The position numbers and the translations under genes were made by a program. DNA of 64,000 nucleotides from an uncultured Bacteroidales bacterium. GTDB lineage: Bacteria > Bacteroidota > Bacteroidia > Bacteroidales > Porphyromonadaceae. Location: positions 1-64,000 of the forward strand of contig CAMYPM010000006.1 in assembly GCA_947290775.1 (NCBI GenBank). Direction: 5' to 3'. This document shows positions 35,737-46,702 of this stretch, one piece after another. The notes beneath the pieces were generated by a model. It did no database searches, had not been told where the DNA came from, and saw only the letters and a list, made by a program, of their open reading frames with translations. Numbering within the stretch: position 1 is the first letter of the stretch; each line of letters opens with the position of its first letter.

Positions 35737-37197
35737 ATGTCGCAGAATAGTAAAAACATCACAACGGAGGATTCCCTTCAAGAGCAAAAGGAGGAAAATG
35801 CTCCTCAAAATAACCATACAAAGGAGCAAAAGCCGAAGCCGACCAAGCGTATTGGCTTCTTATTCAAGCGAGTGGGACGCTTCTTTAATCGAGAAATATG
35901 GCACGTTGAGCGCAATGAGATAAAGGGAATTAAGGGCTTCGGCATTAATGCCCTGAAGGTGCTTTATCTAACGATTGACGGTTTTACACGAGATCAAATT
36001 GGACGAAAGGCAACCTCGTTGGCTTATAGCACCGTACTCGCCATCATTCCTTTGTTGGCTGTAGTGGTAGGAATAGCAAAGGGATTCGGCATACAGGACT
36101 ATATATCTAGTTTCTTGTATGAATATCTGCCTACACACCGCACTGAGCTTAATCAAGCCTTTGACTATGTAGAGAACTATCTGACGCACGTAAGAAGCGG
36201 TTATTTCGTAGGAATCGGGTTAGTGCTTCTCTTCTACACCGTATTCAACCTTCTCACGACAATTGAAAATACATTCAATGAGATATGGGAGATCGACCAT
36301 AACCGTCCATTAGGCAGCCGAGTAGCCAATTATATGGGCATGCTACTGCTTCTACCGGTTATGATCACCATATCCAGCGGTCTTACGCTGATGATGAGTA
36401 CGGTCAATAATACCTTTCTGAGTGAATATGCCATCATTGGTCCTGTGGCAGAGCAGCTATTTAATATTCTTCCCTATGTGCTGATTATCTTCGTTTTTAC
36501 GGGACTATTCATGGCACTTCCCAATACGAAGGTACACTTTATACCGGCTCTTATATCGAGTACTATTGCGGGTATTGCTTTCCAAATCTTCCAGATGCTT
36601 TATATCAATGGGGTGTTGTGGATTACTAAGTACAATGCCATTTACGGAAGTGTGGCTGCCTTTCTCCTGCTTTTGCTGTGGATGCAACTTACCTGGATGA
36701 TTACGCTACTATCTGCCAAGCTATGTTATGCCATACAGAATGTAGATAACTTCTACTATCACAAAGAGTCTGCCCGCATCTCACGACGCTATCATGATTT
36801 TCTTGCGCTTATTATAGTGGGACATATCATGAAGCGCTTTGTAGATCCTAATCAATCGGAACTATACGATGCCCCTTCGCTGGCGAAAGTTTGCGATATG
36901 CCTATTGTACTCACTCGACGTATTGTTAGAGAGTTACTTGATGTGGGGGTAATTACAGAGGTGATAAACAGAAAAAAGGATCACCGTACCCCTTCCTATT
37001 TACCTGCTATAGCACCCACTCAGCTTACAGTAGGCATGCTGTTAGAAAAGATTGATCGCTGCGGTACCGAGAATTTTAAGGTGGATTCCTCCACTCGCTT
37101 TTCCGGTGAGTGGCGGCTGATCAAAGAATCGCGAGAGGGGCTTTTCAATGCAACTGGCGAAACATTGGTCAAAGATCTTCCCCTCATTGCTGAGTAA
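35737..37197 (+). CDS. YihY/virulence factor BrkB family membrane protein with C-terminal winged-helix-like domain
   Basis: Inner-membrane protein of 486 residues. Residues 1-35 are charged and likely disordered. A core of about six membrane helices (roughly 95-340) carries the YihY signatures (RKATSLAYSTVLAIIPLLA, LLLLWMQLTWMITLL). The final ~140 residues are cytoplasmic and resemble a winged helix (PSLAKVCDMPIVLTRRIVRE then LLDVGVITE), an extension not present in short YihY proteins. Early naming as ribonuclease BN is considered wrong; the molecular function of YihY is unsettled. The gene stands alone and diverges from the Tyr/Arg-rich gene. Confidence 0.88.
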   Translation: MSQNSKNITTEDSLQEQKEENAPQNNHTKEQKPKPTKRIGFLFKRVGRFFNREIWHVERNEIKGIKGFGINALKVLYLTIDGFTRDQIGRKATSLAYSTVLAIIPLLAVVVGIAKGFGIQDYISSFLYEYLPTHRTELNQAFDYVENYLTHVRSGYFVGIGLVLLFYTVFNLLTTIENTFNEIWEIDHNRPLGSRVANYMGMLLLLPVMITISSGLTLMMSTVNNTFLSEYAIIGPVAEQLFNILPYVLIIFVFTGLFMALPNTKVHFIPALISSTIAGIAFQIFQMLYINGVLWITKYNAIYGSVAAFLLLLLWMQLTWMITLLSAKLCYAIQNVDNFYYHKESARISRRYHDFLALIIVGHIMKRFVDPNQSELYDAPSLAKVCDMPIVLTRRIVRELLDVGVITEVINRKKDHRTPSYLPAIAPTQLTVGMLLEKIDRCGTENFKVDSSTRFSGEWRLIKESREGLFNATGETLVKDLPLIAE

Positions 37198-37212
37198 GAG
37201 TAGCCTGTCCGA

Positions 37213-38412
37213 TTACTCCACGTAAAGGAGAAAGCCCTTTAGATACCCTGTCTCCGGATGATATATATTGATGGGGTGGCAAGGTGCTTGACCTAATTGG
37301 CGCAGTATTCGTATTGGACGCTGTGCATCCAAAGAGGCGGTAAGAAGAGCCAAACGGAAGTCTTGTAGCGAAACTAATTGGGAGCAACTAAAAGTAAATA
37401 CGAAGCCTTGAGAAGCGACCTTCTCTAAAGCTAATGCATTGAGTTTACGGTAACCACTCAGTGCATTTCTTATATTTCCTCTACGCTTTGCAAAGGCAGG
37501 CGGATCAACAATTATCAGATCGTAGGTGCCTTTTGTCAATCCACTGAGGTACTCGAAAGCGTCTTCCGTAACAGTATCGTGACGTGCGGCAATCGCTTCC
37601 TCAAAATTGTCGTTCACCGCCTGTGCTGCCGCCTCAGTAGCCCGCTTACTACTATCGAGAGAGACCACCTTTGCGGCTCCTCCTTTTAGCGCATATAGTG
37701 AGAACCCTCCCGTGTATGAAAAGAGATTAAGTACATGCTTATCTTTTGCATACTGAGCGACCAAAGCCCTATTCTCTCTCTGATCAATAAAGAATCCCGT
37801 TTTTTGACCATGCAGCCAGTCTGCCGCTATACGTAAGCCGTTTTCAAAAAGTGGCTCCTCTATGGCTTCACCTACCAAATAGCTATTGACCGTTGCAAAA
37901 TCCATTGTCTCCGGTAGTGTCATTACGGATTTGTCAAATACGGCTTTTATTCCAAATTCAGGGAAATCACCCTGCAAGATATGGGCTATGAGTGTTCTTC
38001 GACGATACATACCTACCGTATGAGCCTGCAAGACCGCTGTAGAGCCATACACATCAATTATCAATCCCGGCAAGCCATCCCCTTCCCCATATACCAACCT
38101 ATAGACATTGTTGTCCGAACGTACCAGTCCCAGAGCAAGTCGCAAGCGGTAAGCTGCATTGAGTCGCTCTCTAAAAAGATCCTCTTCTGAGGTAAAAAGG
38201 TCCGGTGTAAAAGTAAGGATGCGCACGAATATAGAGTCACCCTCGTATAACCCCAAAGCGATCTCCTCATGCTGACAGGTTACGACCCTTACCAAATCAC
38301 CCACTTCCGGCTTTCCCTCTACCTGTGCTACTGCTCCGCTAAAGACCCAAAGATGACGTCTTTTAAGGGATGTTTCACGAGAGAGCTTTAGTACAATGGT
38401 AGCACGTATCAT
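37213..38412 (-). CDS. Class I SAM-dependent rRNA methyltransferase (RlmI-like)
   Basis: Likely methylates a cytosine of 23S rRNA. From the ATG at 38412 it has 399 residues. An N-terminal PUA domain (ETSLKRRHLWVFSGAV then VRVVTC) is followed by an EEHEE-like region and a Rossmann methyltransferase with the SAM motif NLFSYTGGFSLYA and the catalytic VDPPAFAKR. These are the RlmI/RlmK family features. The ATG at 38445 would add 11 residues not typical of the family. It follows dnaG on the same strand, likely as the last gene of a murF-alr/dnaG operon. Confidence 0.9.
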   Translation of the reverse strand: MIRATIVLKLSRETSLKRRHLWVFSGAVAQVEGKPEVGDLVRVVTCQHEEIALGLYEGDSIFVRILTFTPDLFTSEEDLFRERLNAAYRLRLALGLVRSDNNVYRLVYGEGDGLPGLIIDVYGSTAVLQAHTVGMYRRRTLIAHILQGDFPEFGIKAVFDKSVMTLPETMDFATVNSYLVGEAIEEPLFENGLRIAADWLHGQKTGFFIDQRENRALVAQYAKDKHVLNLFSYTGGFSLYALKGGAAKVVSLDSSKRATEAAAQAVNDNFEEAIAARHDTVTEDAFEYLSGLTKGTYDLIIVDPPAFAKRRGNIRNALSGYRKLNALALEKVASQGFVFTFSCSQLVSLQDFRLALLTASLDAQRPIRILRQLGQAPCHPINIYHPETGYLKGFLLYVE

Positions 38413-38464
38413 GCTATTCCTGCTTTCGTCTATATTTTTCAACATGAGTTAAGTTATTTTGCTA

Positions 38465-40441
38465 TTAGGGAATTATTGTACGCTGCCCAAGACTTTGTGC
38501 AAGCGCTTTCTTCAATTCGTTTAGCTTTTGCATAGAGAGCAAGATCTCGGCTAATCGCTTGCTACTCTCTTCATCAGAGGCATTGCCGAGAGCTGCCAGT
38601 TCAGCTCCATACTTATCTAAACGGCGGCTTACAAACTCTGCTTTAATCCCATTGATCAAGCGCACAACGGTATCGAGGAGGGTCTCAGGGTCAGAGAGTT
38701 CATTTTCATCATCTACCCCCATTGAATCACGTGAATAACGGCTTAGGTGGTATTTATTGCTTAGTAGGTCTACAGCCAGCTTAGCTATTTCTTCATCTTG
38801 ATGGTTGGCAAAATAGGTAGCCGGCTTAGCCGAGGGATTTTCATCCAATAGTTGAATGCACTCATCTAAGCAGCGAGTAAAGATAGGGGAGCAGTCATCC
38901 ACCTCATCCGCTTCCAGGGCTGCCTTTACAAAGTGCGCTAAGGTATAGCATTCTTCACTTCCGTCTTCGTTGGCAAAATGAAAAAGAAATTCGCCCTGCC
39001 TAATAAATTCACGAAGCAGAGCACGCTCATTCACCGTGATCGGAGTTCGCTTCTGCACCTGCTTCGGCTGAGATGTTGTGGGTAATGCTTGGGATAGGGG
39101 AGGCGTAGTTGGCTGGGGCCCCGTTCGCAGCTGTTCGTAGCGAAAGTTTCTTATTTGTCGTAGGAGGAGTGCTTCGTCGGTACGTAATTCCTGTGCTACA
39201 GTTTGGGCAGAGAAACTTCGTTCAACGGGATCGGGGATCCGTGCTATTGAGCGGAGGAGGTCGTTTGTCAGCGCTGCTCGCTCTACGGGGCTTTTGGCAA
39301 TTTCTTCGCTGTATAGTTTCGTTTTGAAGGTTATAAAATCGGTCTCATGCTCCTCTATATAAGCCTCAATCTCACTATTGCTGTGCGTCTGTACGAAGGA
39401 ATCCGGATCGTGTTCAGGAGGCAGTACCAATACTTTGATGTGTACCCCTGCTTCAAGCATCAAGTCAATACCGCGTATTGCTGCCTTTATTCCTGCCGCA
39501 TCACCATCGAAAAAGAGTGTTACATGACGAGTAAAGCGCCTAATCAGACGTATTTGCTGTAGCGTAAGAGCGGTGCCACTGGTGGCCACTACATTCTCTA
39601 TTCCGGCTTTGTGCAGGGCGATCACATCCATGTACCCCTCTACGATAAAGCACTTATCCTTCTGGCTAATCGTTTTTTTTGCTTGGTAAAGTCCGTATAG
39701 CTCGTTGCTCTTCGAATAGATGGGGCTTTCCGGAGAGTTGATATACTTAGCACTCTTGGTATTGCGTGAAAGAATGCGACCCCCAAAGCCTACAATACGG
39801 CCACTGACACTATAAATGGGAAACATAATTCGCTCCCTAAAGCGGTCTCTGGCAGTGGAATAGGTTTCGTTAGGCGGTGTGGCTAAGCCGGTTTCGTACA
39901 GATACTTTACATTGTATCCCTCTGCTGCAGCTCGATCATGCAATGCGGTGTATTGCCGTGGGGCATACCCAATACCAAATTTGTCGACTAACGCTCGTGT
40001 AATGCCTCTGCTTCGTAAGTAGGGTAATGCTACTGCAGCTCCCTCATCCCCCTCTAATAGTTCGTTTCGAAAGAATTCTTGGGCAAACTTCTGCGTCAGA
40101 TACATACTTTCAGCTTCGTTTTGCTTCTCTCGCTCCTCATCGGTCAACTCTTTTTCAACTACGGGGATATGATATTTTTGCGCCAACCGCTTTAGGGCAT
40201 CCGCAAAAGAGAGCTTTTCCAACTTCATTACGAAGGAAACAGGGGTACCCCCTTCTCCACAAGCAAAGCATTTGCATATATTTTTTGATGGAGAGACATA
40301 GAAGGAGGGTCGCCTATCATTGTGAAACGGACATAACCCCACATAATTAACCCCACGCTTATGTAACGTTACATAGTCGCCCACTACCTCAACAATATTG
40401 GCAGCATCAAGGATTTTCTGTTTTGTTATGTCGTCTATCAT
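38465..40441 (-). CDS. dnaG: DNA primase
   Basis: Makes RNA primers for replication. The 658-residue protein has the N-terminal CHC2 zinc ribbon with C37, H40, C58 and C61, the catalytic core with the TOPRIM motifs (VEGYMDV and FFDGDAAG), and a C-terminal helicase-binding region of helices. Length is normal. The start lies 4 bases past the stop of murF-alr, so the two are co-transcribed; the rRNA methyltransferase follows. Confidence 0.96.
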   Translation of the reverse strand: MIDDITKQKILDAANIVEVVGDYVTLHKRGVNYVGLCPFHNDRRPSFYVSPSKNICKCFACGEGGTPVSFVMKLEKLSFADALKRLAQKYHIPVVEKELTDEEREKQNEAESMYLTQKFAQEFFRNELLEGDEGAAVALPYLRSRGITRALVDKFGIGYAPRQYTALHDRAAAEGYNVKYLYETGLATPPNETYSTARDRFRERIMFPIYSVSGRIVGFGGRILSRNTKSAKYINSPESPIYSKSNELYGLYQAKKTISQKDKCFIVEGYMDVIALHKAGIENVVATSGTALTLQQIRLIRRFTRHVTLFFDGDAAGIKAAIRGIDLMLEAGVHIKVLVLPPEHDPDSFVQTHSNSEIEAYIEEHETDFITFKTKLYSEEIAKSPVERAALTNDLLRSIARIPDPVERSFSAQTVAQELRTDEALLLRQIRNFRYEQLRTGPQPTTPPLSQALPTTSQPKQVQKRTPITVNERALLREFIRQGEFLFHFANEDGSEECYTLAHFVKAALEADEVDDCSPIFTRCLDECIQLLDENPSAKPATYFANHQDEEIAKLAVDLLSNKYHLSRYSRDSMGVDDENELSDPETLLDTVVRLINGIKAEFVSRRLDKYGAELAALGNASDEESSKRLAEILLSMQKLNELKKALAQSLGQRTIIP

Positions 40442-40445
40442 TGCG

Positions 40446-42929
40446 TTATCCTCTGTAGTAGATACGCTGAATGCGCATAGCCATGTGCGACAATATCTCG
40501 TAGGGAATAGTGCCGATTGAATCAGCTAATTCTTGCAAATCCGGTGCTTCACCTCCAAAGAGTGTAACCCTGTCCCCCGGCTGTGCATCGCTTCCGGTGA
40601 GGTCTATCATACAGGTATCCATACATATATTGCCGATGGTGGGGTAGAGCTTGCCTCGTATGGCCACCTTGCCGACTCCACAGCCGAAACGTCTATCGTA
40701 GCCATCCGCATAACCAATGGGAATAATCCCTATTTTGCCACCCTTTGGCAATAAGCCATGCCTTCCATATCCCACAGTGCTACCCGGTGGCATATCGGAT
40801 ATCTGTAGCAGCGTAGTACGGAGGGTTACCACGGGGGTGAGTTTCTCTTCCGGTGTAGGTGATACGCCGTAGAGACCTATCCCCAAGCGCACCATATCAA
40901 ACGCATATTGGGGGAAACGCATAATGCCTGCTGTATTGAGGATGTGCTTGATGGGCTTATACCCTAAGACAGCTACCATCTTGTCGTATGCCTCCGAAAA
41001 AACCTTTATCTGACTCATCGTATAGTCATCGTTCTGCGGCTCATCGGCAGCAGCCAAGTGAGAGAAAATACTTCGTACCGAAAGCACACTCTGACGGCTT
41101 ATTCGCTCTGCTACGGCAAAAGCCTCTTGGGGAGAAAAGCCCAAACGGTGCATACCGCTATCAATCTCCAGGTGAATGGGAAAATGGTCGAAGCCCTGCT
41201 TGTCAATTTTGTGATACAATTCCTCAAACTGACTCATTGAGAAGACCACCGGATCAAGATTATAGTCAATCAGTGTGGAAAAAGCATTTACCTCCGGATC
41301 CATCACTACAATAGGCGTGAGGATTCCCTTCTTTCGAAGCTCTTTGCCCTCGTCTGCTACTGCCACTGCCAGAGCATCAATGTGGTGCTCTTCCAGCATT
41401 TTAGCAGTTTCGTAGGCACCGGTACCATAGGCATTGGCTTTGACCATCGCCATCACCTTTACCCCTTGCGGGATATGTCGGCGAATGCTTTTCACATTCT
41501 CTGCCATTGCCTCCAGGTTTATCTCCATTACCGTTTCGTTAATCTTTTGAGCCAACCGCTCCACAATAGTCTCAAACCGATAATTTCGCGCCCCTTTTAC
41601 CAGTATTACACTATTAGCTAACTTGCCCGGCAGGGAGGAGCGAAGGAAGCTTTCTGTATCCGTATAGAAGTACCCCTCGATCTCTTTGAAACTTTCTTGA
41701 TAGGCACAGAGCTCCCGCCCGATACCTATAATCATGTCACATTCGTAGCGCTTGACCATATCGGCCACCATACGGTATAGGTTACGAGTGAGGAAGGCAC
41801 TTTGCAGTATATCGGAGAGGATTAATACACGACGCTTGCCGGCATGTAAGGCGCGTCGCTGCATAAAGTCTAATGCGATAGCAAGTGAATTGATATCATT
41901 GTTGTAGGCATCGTTAATAATTAGATTATCTTCTCCGCCCTCTTTCACCTCAAGGCGCATCTCTACAGGCTCCAGCTCTGCTAAGTGTGGTGCTGCACAC
42001 TTTGGTAAGTCGGGTGATAGTACCCACAGCAACAGAAAGGCATGCATGGCATTCTCCAGTGAGGCTTTATCGGTAAAGGGTAGTTGCAACTTATACGCTT
42101 TACCATCTAAGAGGCACTCAATGCGGGTAAGCGCAGTCTCTCGCTCCATCTCTTTCACGAAAAGCGGAGCTTCGGGATTTTTGGTGCTCCACCCCACGGC
42201 TCGCTCAAAGAGTCCGTTACGTCGGAGTCCCTCCTCTATTTCTGCATCATCAGCACGGTACACAATTCGCTCGCTATCCTTAAAGAGTCGGAGCTTCTCA
42301 TCCAACTTCTCTACGGTATCGATAAAATTCTCCTGATGTGCTTGCCCTATGTTGGTGATAATCCCATATGTGGGGCGTATAATTCGCTGCAAACGCTCCA
42401 TTTCTCCGGGTTGTGAAATACCTGCTTCTATGATAGCTACCTCGTCGGTCGCATCTATTTTAAAGAGGGACAAAGGCACCCCCAGCTGCGAATTGAAGCT
42501 ACGCGGAGAGCGCACAACTTTTTTTTCATACGAAAGCAATTGATAGAGAAATTCCTTGACGGTCGTCTTACCATTGCTCCCCGTTATGCCCACTACCGGC
42601 ATGGTGAAGTTGCGCCTCCACGCACCGGACAAACGCTGCAAGGCCTCCAGAGGATCCCGCACATAGAGTACATTACTATCAGCCAGCACACTATCGTCCA
42701 GTACGGCATCCCTTGCCACTACAAAGCTACGCACATCATGCTCATGGAGTACATTGATGTAGCGATGTCCATCGCCAGTCATGGTTCGAAGGGCAAAAAA
42801 TATAGTGGTCGTGGCATCGGTAAGCGAACGACTATCAGTCAGTACATGCTCTATCTGTTGCTGCGCTTGGTGGAGCGATACATCCACCGGATGCACACAC
42901 GCGGCTATTTCCTCTATGCGATAATTCAT
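40446..42929 (-). CDS. murF-alr: Bifunctional UDP-MurNAc-tripeptide D-Ala-D-Ala ligase / alanine racemase
   Basis: Two consecutive steps of peptidoglycan precursor synthesis in one chain. From the ATG at 42929 (827 residues), the first ~455 residues are MurF: Walker A GSNGKTTVKE, a Mur-type central domain and the NDAYNND motif. The remainder is an alanine racemase with the PLP-lysine motif MVKANAYGTGA, an alpha/beta barrel and the C-terminal beta domain (YADGYDRRFG) that supplies the catalytic Tyr. The fusion is known in Bacteroidota. The ATG at 43028 would add 33 residues and would start upstream of the -7 box at 42968-42975, so 42929 is preferred. Confidence 0.95.
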   Translation of the reverse strand: MNYRIEEIAACVHPVDVSLHQAQQQIEHVLTDSRSLTDATTTIFFALRTMTGDGHRYINVLHEHDVRSFVVARDAVLDDSVLADSNVLYVRDPLEALQRLSGAWRRNFTMPVVGITGSNGKTTVKEFLYQLLSYEKKVVRSPRSFNSQLGVPLSLFKIDATDEVAIIEAGISQPGEMERLQRIIRPTYGIITNIGQAHQENFIDTVEKLDEKLRLFKDSERIVYRADDAEIEEGLRRNGLFERAVGWSTKNPEAPLFVKEMERETALTRIECLLDGKAYKLQLPFTDKASLENAMHAFLLLWVLSPDLPKCAAPHLAELEPVEMRLEVKEGGEDNLIINDAYNNDINSLAIALDFMQRRALHAGKRRVLILSDILQSAFLTRNLYRMVADMVKRYECDMIIGIGRELCAYQESFKEIEGYFYTDTESFLRSSLPGKLANSVILVKGARNYRFETIVERLAQKINETVMEINLEAMAENVKSIRRHIPQGVKVMAMVKANAYGTGAYETAKMLEEHHIDALAVAVADEGKELRKKGILTPIVVMDPEVNAFSTLIDYNLDPVVFSMSQFEELYHKIDKQGFDHFPIHLEIDSGMHRLGFSPQEAFAVAERISRQSVLSVRSIFSHLAAADEPQNDDYTMSQIKVFSEAYDKMVAVLGYKPIKHILNTAGIMRFPQYAFDMVRLGIGLYGVSPTPEEKLTPVVTLRTTLLQISDMPPGSTVGYGRHGLLPKGGKIGIIPIGYADGYDRRFGCGVGKVAIRGKLYPTIGNICMDTCMIDLTGSDAQPGDRVTLFGGEAPDLQELADSIGTIPYEILSHMAMRIQRIYYRG

Positions 42930-42967
42930 TTTGCTTTGGTCTCTTTGTATTCGTATCTCCAACAGGA

Positions 42968-42975
42968 CAAAATTA
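42968..42975 (-). promoter_or_regulatory. -7 box (TAATTTTG, reverse strand) for murF-alr
   Basis: Perfect TAnnTTTG match on the minus strand, 38 bases before the preferred start. Confidence 0.5.
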
Positions 42976-43165
42976 CTGCTTTCTTGAGACCTTTGCATAA
43001 TACTTATTGGGGATATTACAATCGGCATCCTGGCTCTACTAAGTATGTAGTAAGTCTCTTACTGCGAAGCCTCCATTGGGTTACCAATATACGAATAAGA
43101 AGTTGCTTAAACAATATAACACACTGAAGTCTCGTTAATATGAGTAGATTAGAAAAGCGAGACAT

Positions 43166-43897
43166 ATGGCTCCTATTAAGATTTCTATCATCACTGTCTG
43201 CTACAATGCTGCGCAGGTGATTGCTCCGACGCTTCAGAGTGTCGCCAATCAGCATTATCCCCACATCGAGTATCTCATCATAGATGGAGCTTCGCAAGAT
43301 AATACTCGGGAAATAGTGGCGCAAATGGTCCCCCAAGCTCAATTTATTTCAGAGCCGGATAAGGGGATCTACGATGCTATGAACAAAGGAATCTGCCGTG
43401 CCACCGGTGACTTTATCTGGTTCTTGAATGCCGGCGACACGCTTCGTAGTGACGATACAGTTTGTCGTGTAGTGAAGGCAATTGAGGCACAGGCCATACA
43501 ACCGGAATTTGTATACGGCGATACCATGATCGTGGATGAAGCGGGACACGATCTTCATCTCCGTCGCCTCCGTCCTCCCAAGCAACTCAACGCCAATAGT
43601 TTCCTGGATGGTATGCTCATCTGCCATCAATCCATGCTGGTAGCACGCAGCATAGTGTTGCCTTATAACCTTTGCTACCGTCTGTCCTCTGACTATGACT
43701 GGGCCATTCGTATGATTGCGCGAAGCAAGGAAAACCTTTTCATTCCGGAGGTATTGAGCAACTTTCAAACCGGTGGAGCAAGCACACGCTATAAGCTTCG
43801 CAGTCTGCGCGAGCGCTTCGCAATCATGCGTCGCCATTATGGTACAATGCGCACAATAGGCGCACACATCCGCTTTCTCTTCACGCCGGTACGATAA
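43166..43897 (+). CDS. Family 2 glycosyltransferase
   Basis: Cytoplasmic glycosyltransferase of 243 residues with a GT-A fold. It begins with the classic GT2 strand ISIITVCYNA, the nucleotide-sugar-binding IDGASQDNT and SEPDKGIYDAMNKGI, and has a DxD-like GDTM in FVYGDTMIV. The acceptor-side QSMLVAR and SDYDWAIRM segments resemble WcaA/ExoM-type transferases that build surface polysaccharides. No other polysaccharide genes lie next to it, so the sugar and acceptor are unknown. It diverges from murF-alr; no perfect -7 box was found. Confidence 0.87.
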   Translation: MAPIKISIITVCYNAAQVIAPTLQSVANQHYPHIEYLIIDGASQDNTREIVAQMVPQAQFISEPDKGIYDAMNKGICRATGDFIWFLNAGDTLRSDDTVCRVVKAIEAQAIQPEFVYGDTMIVDEAGHDLHLRRLRPPKQLNANSFLDGMLICHQSMLVARSIVLPYNLCYRLSSDYDWAIRMIARSKENLFIPEVLSNFQTGGASTRYKLRSLRERFAIMRRHYGTMRTIGAHIRFLFTPVR

Positions 43898-43917
43898 AAA
43901 AGAATTTTAAGGGGGCC

Positions 43918-43999
43918 AAAAAAGATCTGTATCTTTCGCTCAAAACATCAGAATCTTTCAAACGAAACATCAGAACCTTTCATTTGAAACATCTATATA
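43918..43999 (-). repeat. Dispersed intergenic element, copy 2 (inverted)
   Basis: Reverse complement of copy 3 with only three differences over about 75 bases. Units on the minus strand are 43994-43973, 43972-43951 and 43950-43929, followed by GATCTTTTTT. It lies right after the glycosyltransferase stop. Confidence 0.85.
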
Positions 44000-44113
44000 T
44001 TTTGAAACGCTCTGCAAATAGGGTGTCGGCATTTTAAAAGCAAACATCCAAAAAGCGGAAGTGGGGGTAGTCAGCCCTAAAACATATTGGGTTACTGTCA
44101 TTCTGTCCCTAAT

Positions 44114-44139
44114 AGGCATTTTGTAGCATACAATCGCCT
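44114..44139. promoter_or_regulatory. Imperfect dyad upstream of the groES promoter
   Basis: AGGC...TTGTA-gca-TACAA...GCCT, with one arm out of register by one base. Possible regulator site; speculative. Confidence 0.3.
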
Positions 44140-44150
44140 AAGGATACTAC

Positions 44151-44167
44151 TTGGCACATATATTGCA
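44151..44167 (+). promoter_or_regulatory. Sigma-54-like (-24/-12) promoter for groES-groEL
   Basis: TTGGCACATATATTGCA matches the sigma-54 consensus TTGGCAC-N5-TTGCa with GG and GC in the required 10-base spacing. It lies 105 bases before the groES ATG. No TAnnTTTG box was found in this region. Confidence 0.45.
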
Positions 44168-44272
44168 TGTAAATAGTCGGTACGTATCGCCGGTAGCAGT
44201 GATGAAAAATAAGCAGGCGATCGAAGCCTTGAGTAAGAAATATAGGACATATAAAATATAGAGATAAACATT

Positions 44273-44545
44273 ATGACAATTAAACCATTAGCAGACCGTG
44301 TACTGATTAGGCCGGACAAGGCAGAAGAGAAGAGTGCCGGGGGTATTATTATCCCTGATAGTGCAAAAGAAAAGCCCCTGAAGGGTAAAGTAATTGCAGC
44401 CGGTAAGGGCACTAAAGATGAGGCTATGGAGCTAAAGGAAGGCGATACAGTCCTTTATGGTAAATATGCCGGTACAGAGGTTGAGATCGACGGAGAGCAC
44501 CTGATGATTATGCGTCAGAGTGATGTTTTAGCCGTTTTAGGATAA
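44273..44545 (+). CDS. groES: Co-chaperonin GroES
   Basis: Heptameric lid of the GroEL chamber. The 90-residue length is typical, with the N-terminal IKPLADRVLIRPDKAEEKS, the mobile loop (EEKSAGGIIIPDSAKEKP) and the C-terminal VEIDGEHLMIMRQSDVLAV. It leads the groES-groEL operon, with groEL 45 bases downstream. Confidence 0.97.
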   Translation: MTIKPLADRVLIRPDKAEEKSAGGIIIPDSAKEKPLKGKVIAAGKGTKDEAMELKEGDTVLYGKYAGTEVEIDGEHLMIMRQSDVLAVLG

Positions 44546-44572
44546 ACTATTATAAGCTGAAAATTAGATTGA

Positions 44573-46234
<1,662 letters not shown>

Positions 46235-46266
46235 AAGCAGCACTCATAACAGATTAATTGATACGT

Positions 46267-46310
46267 ACAGAGTCTCTTAGGCAATGCAGCCTGAGAGACT
46301 CTGTCATTTT
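46267..46310 (+). terminator. Terminator of groES-groEL
   Basis: A 16-bp stem with one G-T pair (46267-46282 with 46289-46304), a 6-base loop and a short T run. Confidence 0.85.
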
Positions 46311-46342
46311 ATAGGTAACGGAAGAATACCGTTCTACCTAAT

Positions 46343-46376
46343 AAAAAAGGTAGCCTTGAATACTCAAAGCTACCTT
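46343..46376 (-). terminator. Terminator of tRNA-Asn (reverse strand)
   Basis: Stem AAGGTAGC with GCTACCTT, extendable by an inner TTGA/TCAA pair; on the minus strand it ends in TTTTTT. Confidence 0.8.
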
Positions 46377-46398
46377 CGTAAACTGCAATTATGACTTT

Positions 46399-46475
46399 TG
46401 GCGCTCCCTCTTGGGCTTGAACCAAGGACCCCCTGATTAACAGTCAGATGCTCTAACCAACTGAGCTAAGGAAGC
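46399..46475 (-). tRNA. tRNA-Asn (anticodon GTT)
   Basis: Complete cloverleaf on the minus strand: acceptor GCTTCCT with AGGGAGC, the seven-base anticodon loop CTGTTAA, the T-arm GGTTCAAGCCC, discriminator G and an encoded CCA (46399-46401). A -7 box and a terminator flank it. Confidence 0.95.
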
Positions 46476-46486
46476 ATTTCCGACGA

Positions 46487-46494
46487 CAAAGGTA
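46487..46494 (-). promoter_or_regulatory. -7 box (TACCTTTG, reverse strand) for tRNA-Asn
   Basis: Perfect TAnnTTTG match on the minus strand, 11 bases before the tRNA 5' end. Confidence 0.65.
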
Positions 46495-46702
46495 CAACAA
46501 AAATGCAACTTTGCAATACCTTAACCTATTTCAGACAAAATATTTTTCTCTTTCTCCTCTACTCGCTCCTTCTTATCCTCCTTTAAGGTTACTTATTGCA
46601 CCAAATAATCTTAAGAAAAAAGATCAAAACAAAAGCGACGAAGTAACTATGCAGCTGCATGAATTACCTCGTCGCCTCTTATATGAAATTATTGGCGGCT
46701 AT

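Larger units (their letters stand above)
43898..44272. other. Intergenic region with repeat copy 2 and the groES promoter
   Basis: Contains the dispersed element at 43918-43999, a partial dyad at 44114-44139 and a sigma-54-like promoter at 44151-44167. No open frame of interest. Confidence 0.6.

Noticed and set aside
42930..43028. 33-residue N-terminal extension of murF-alr
   Set aside because: The start would lie upstream of the -7 box at 42968-42975, and MurF proteins begin at the downstream ATG.
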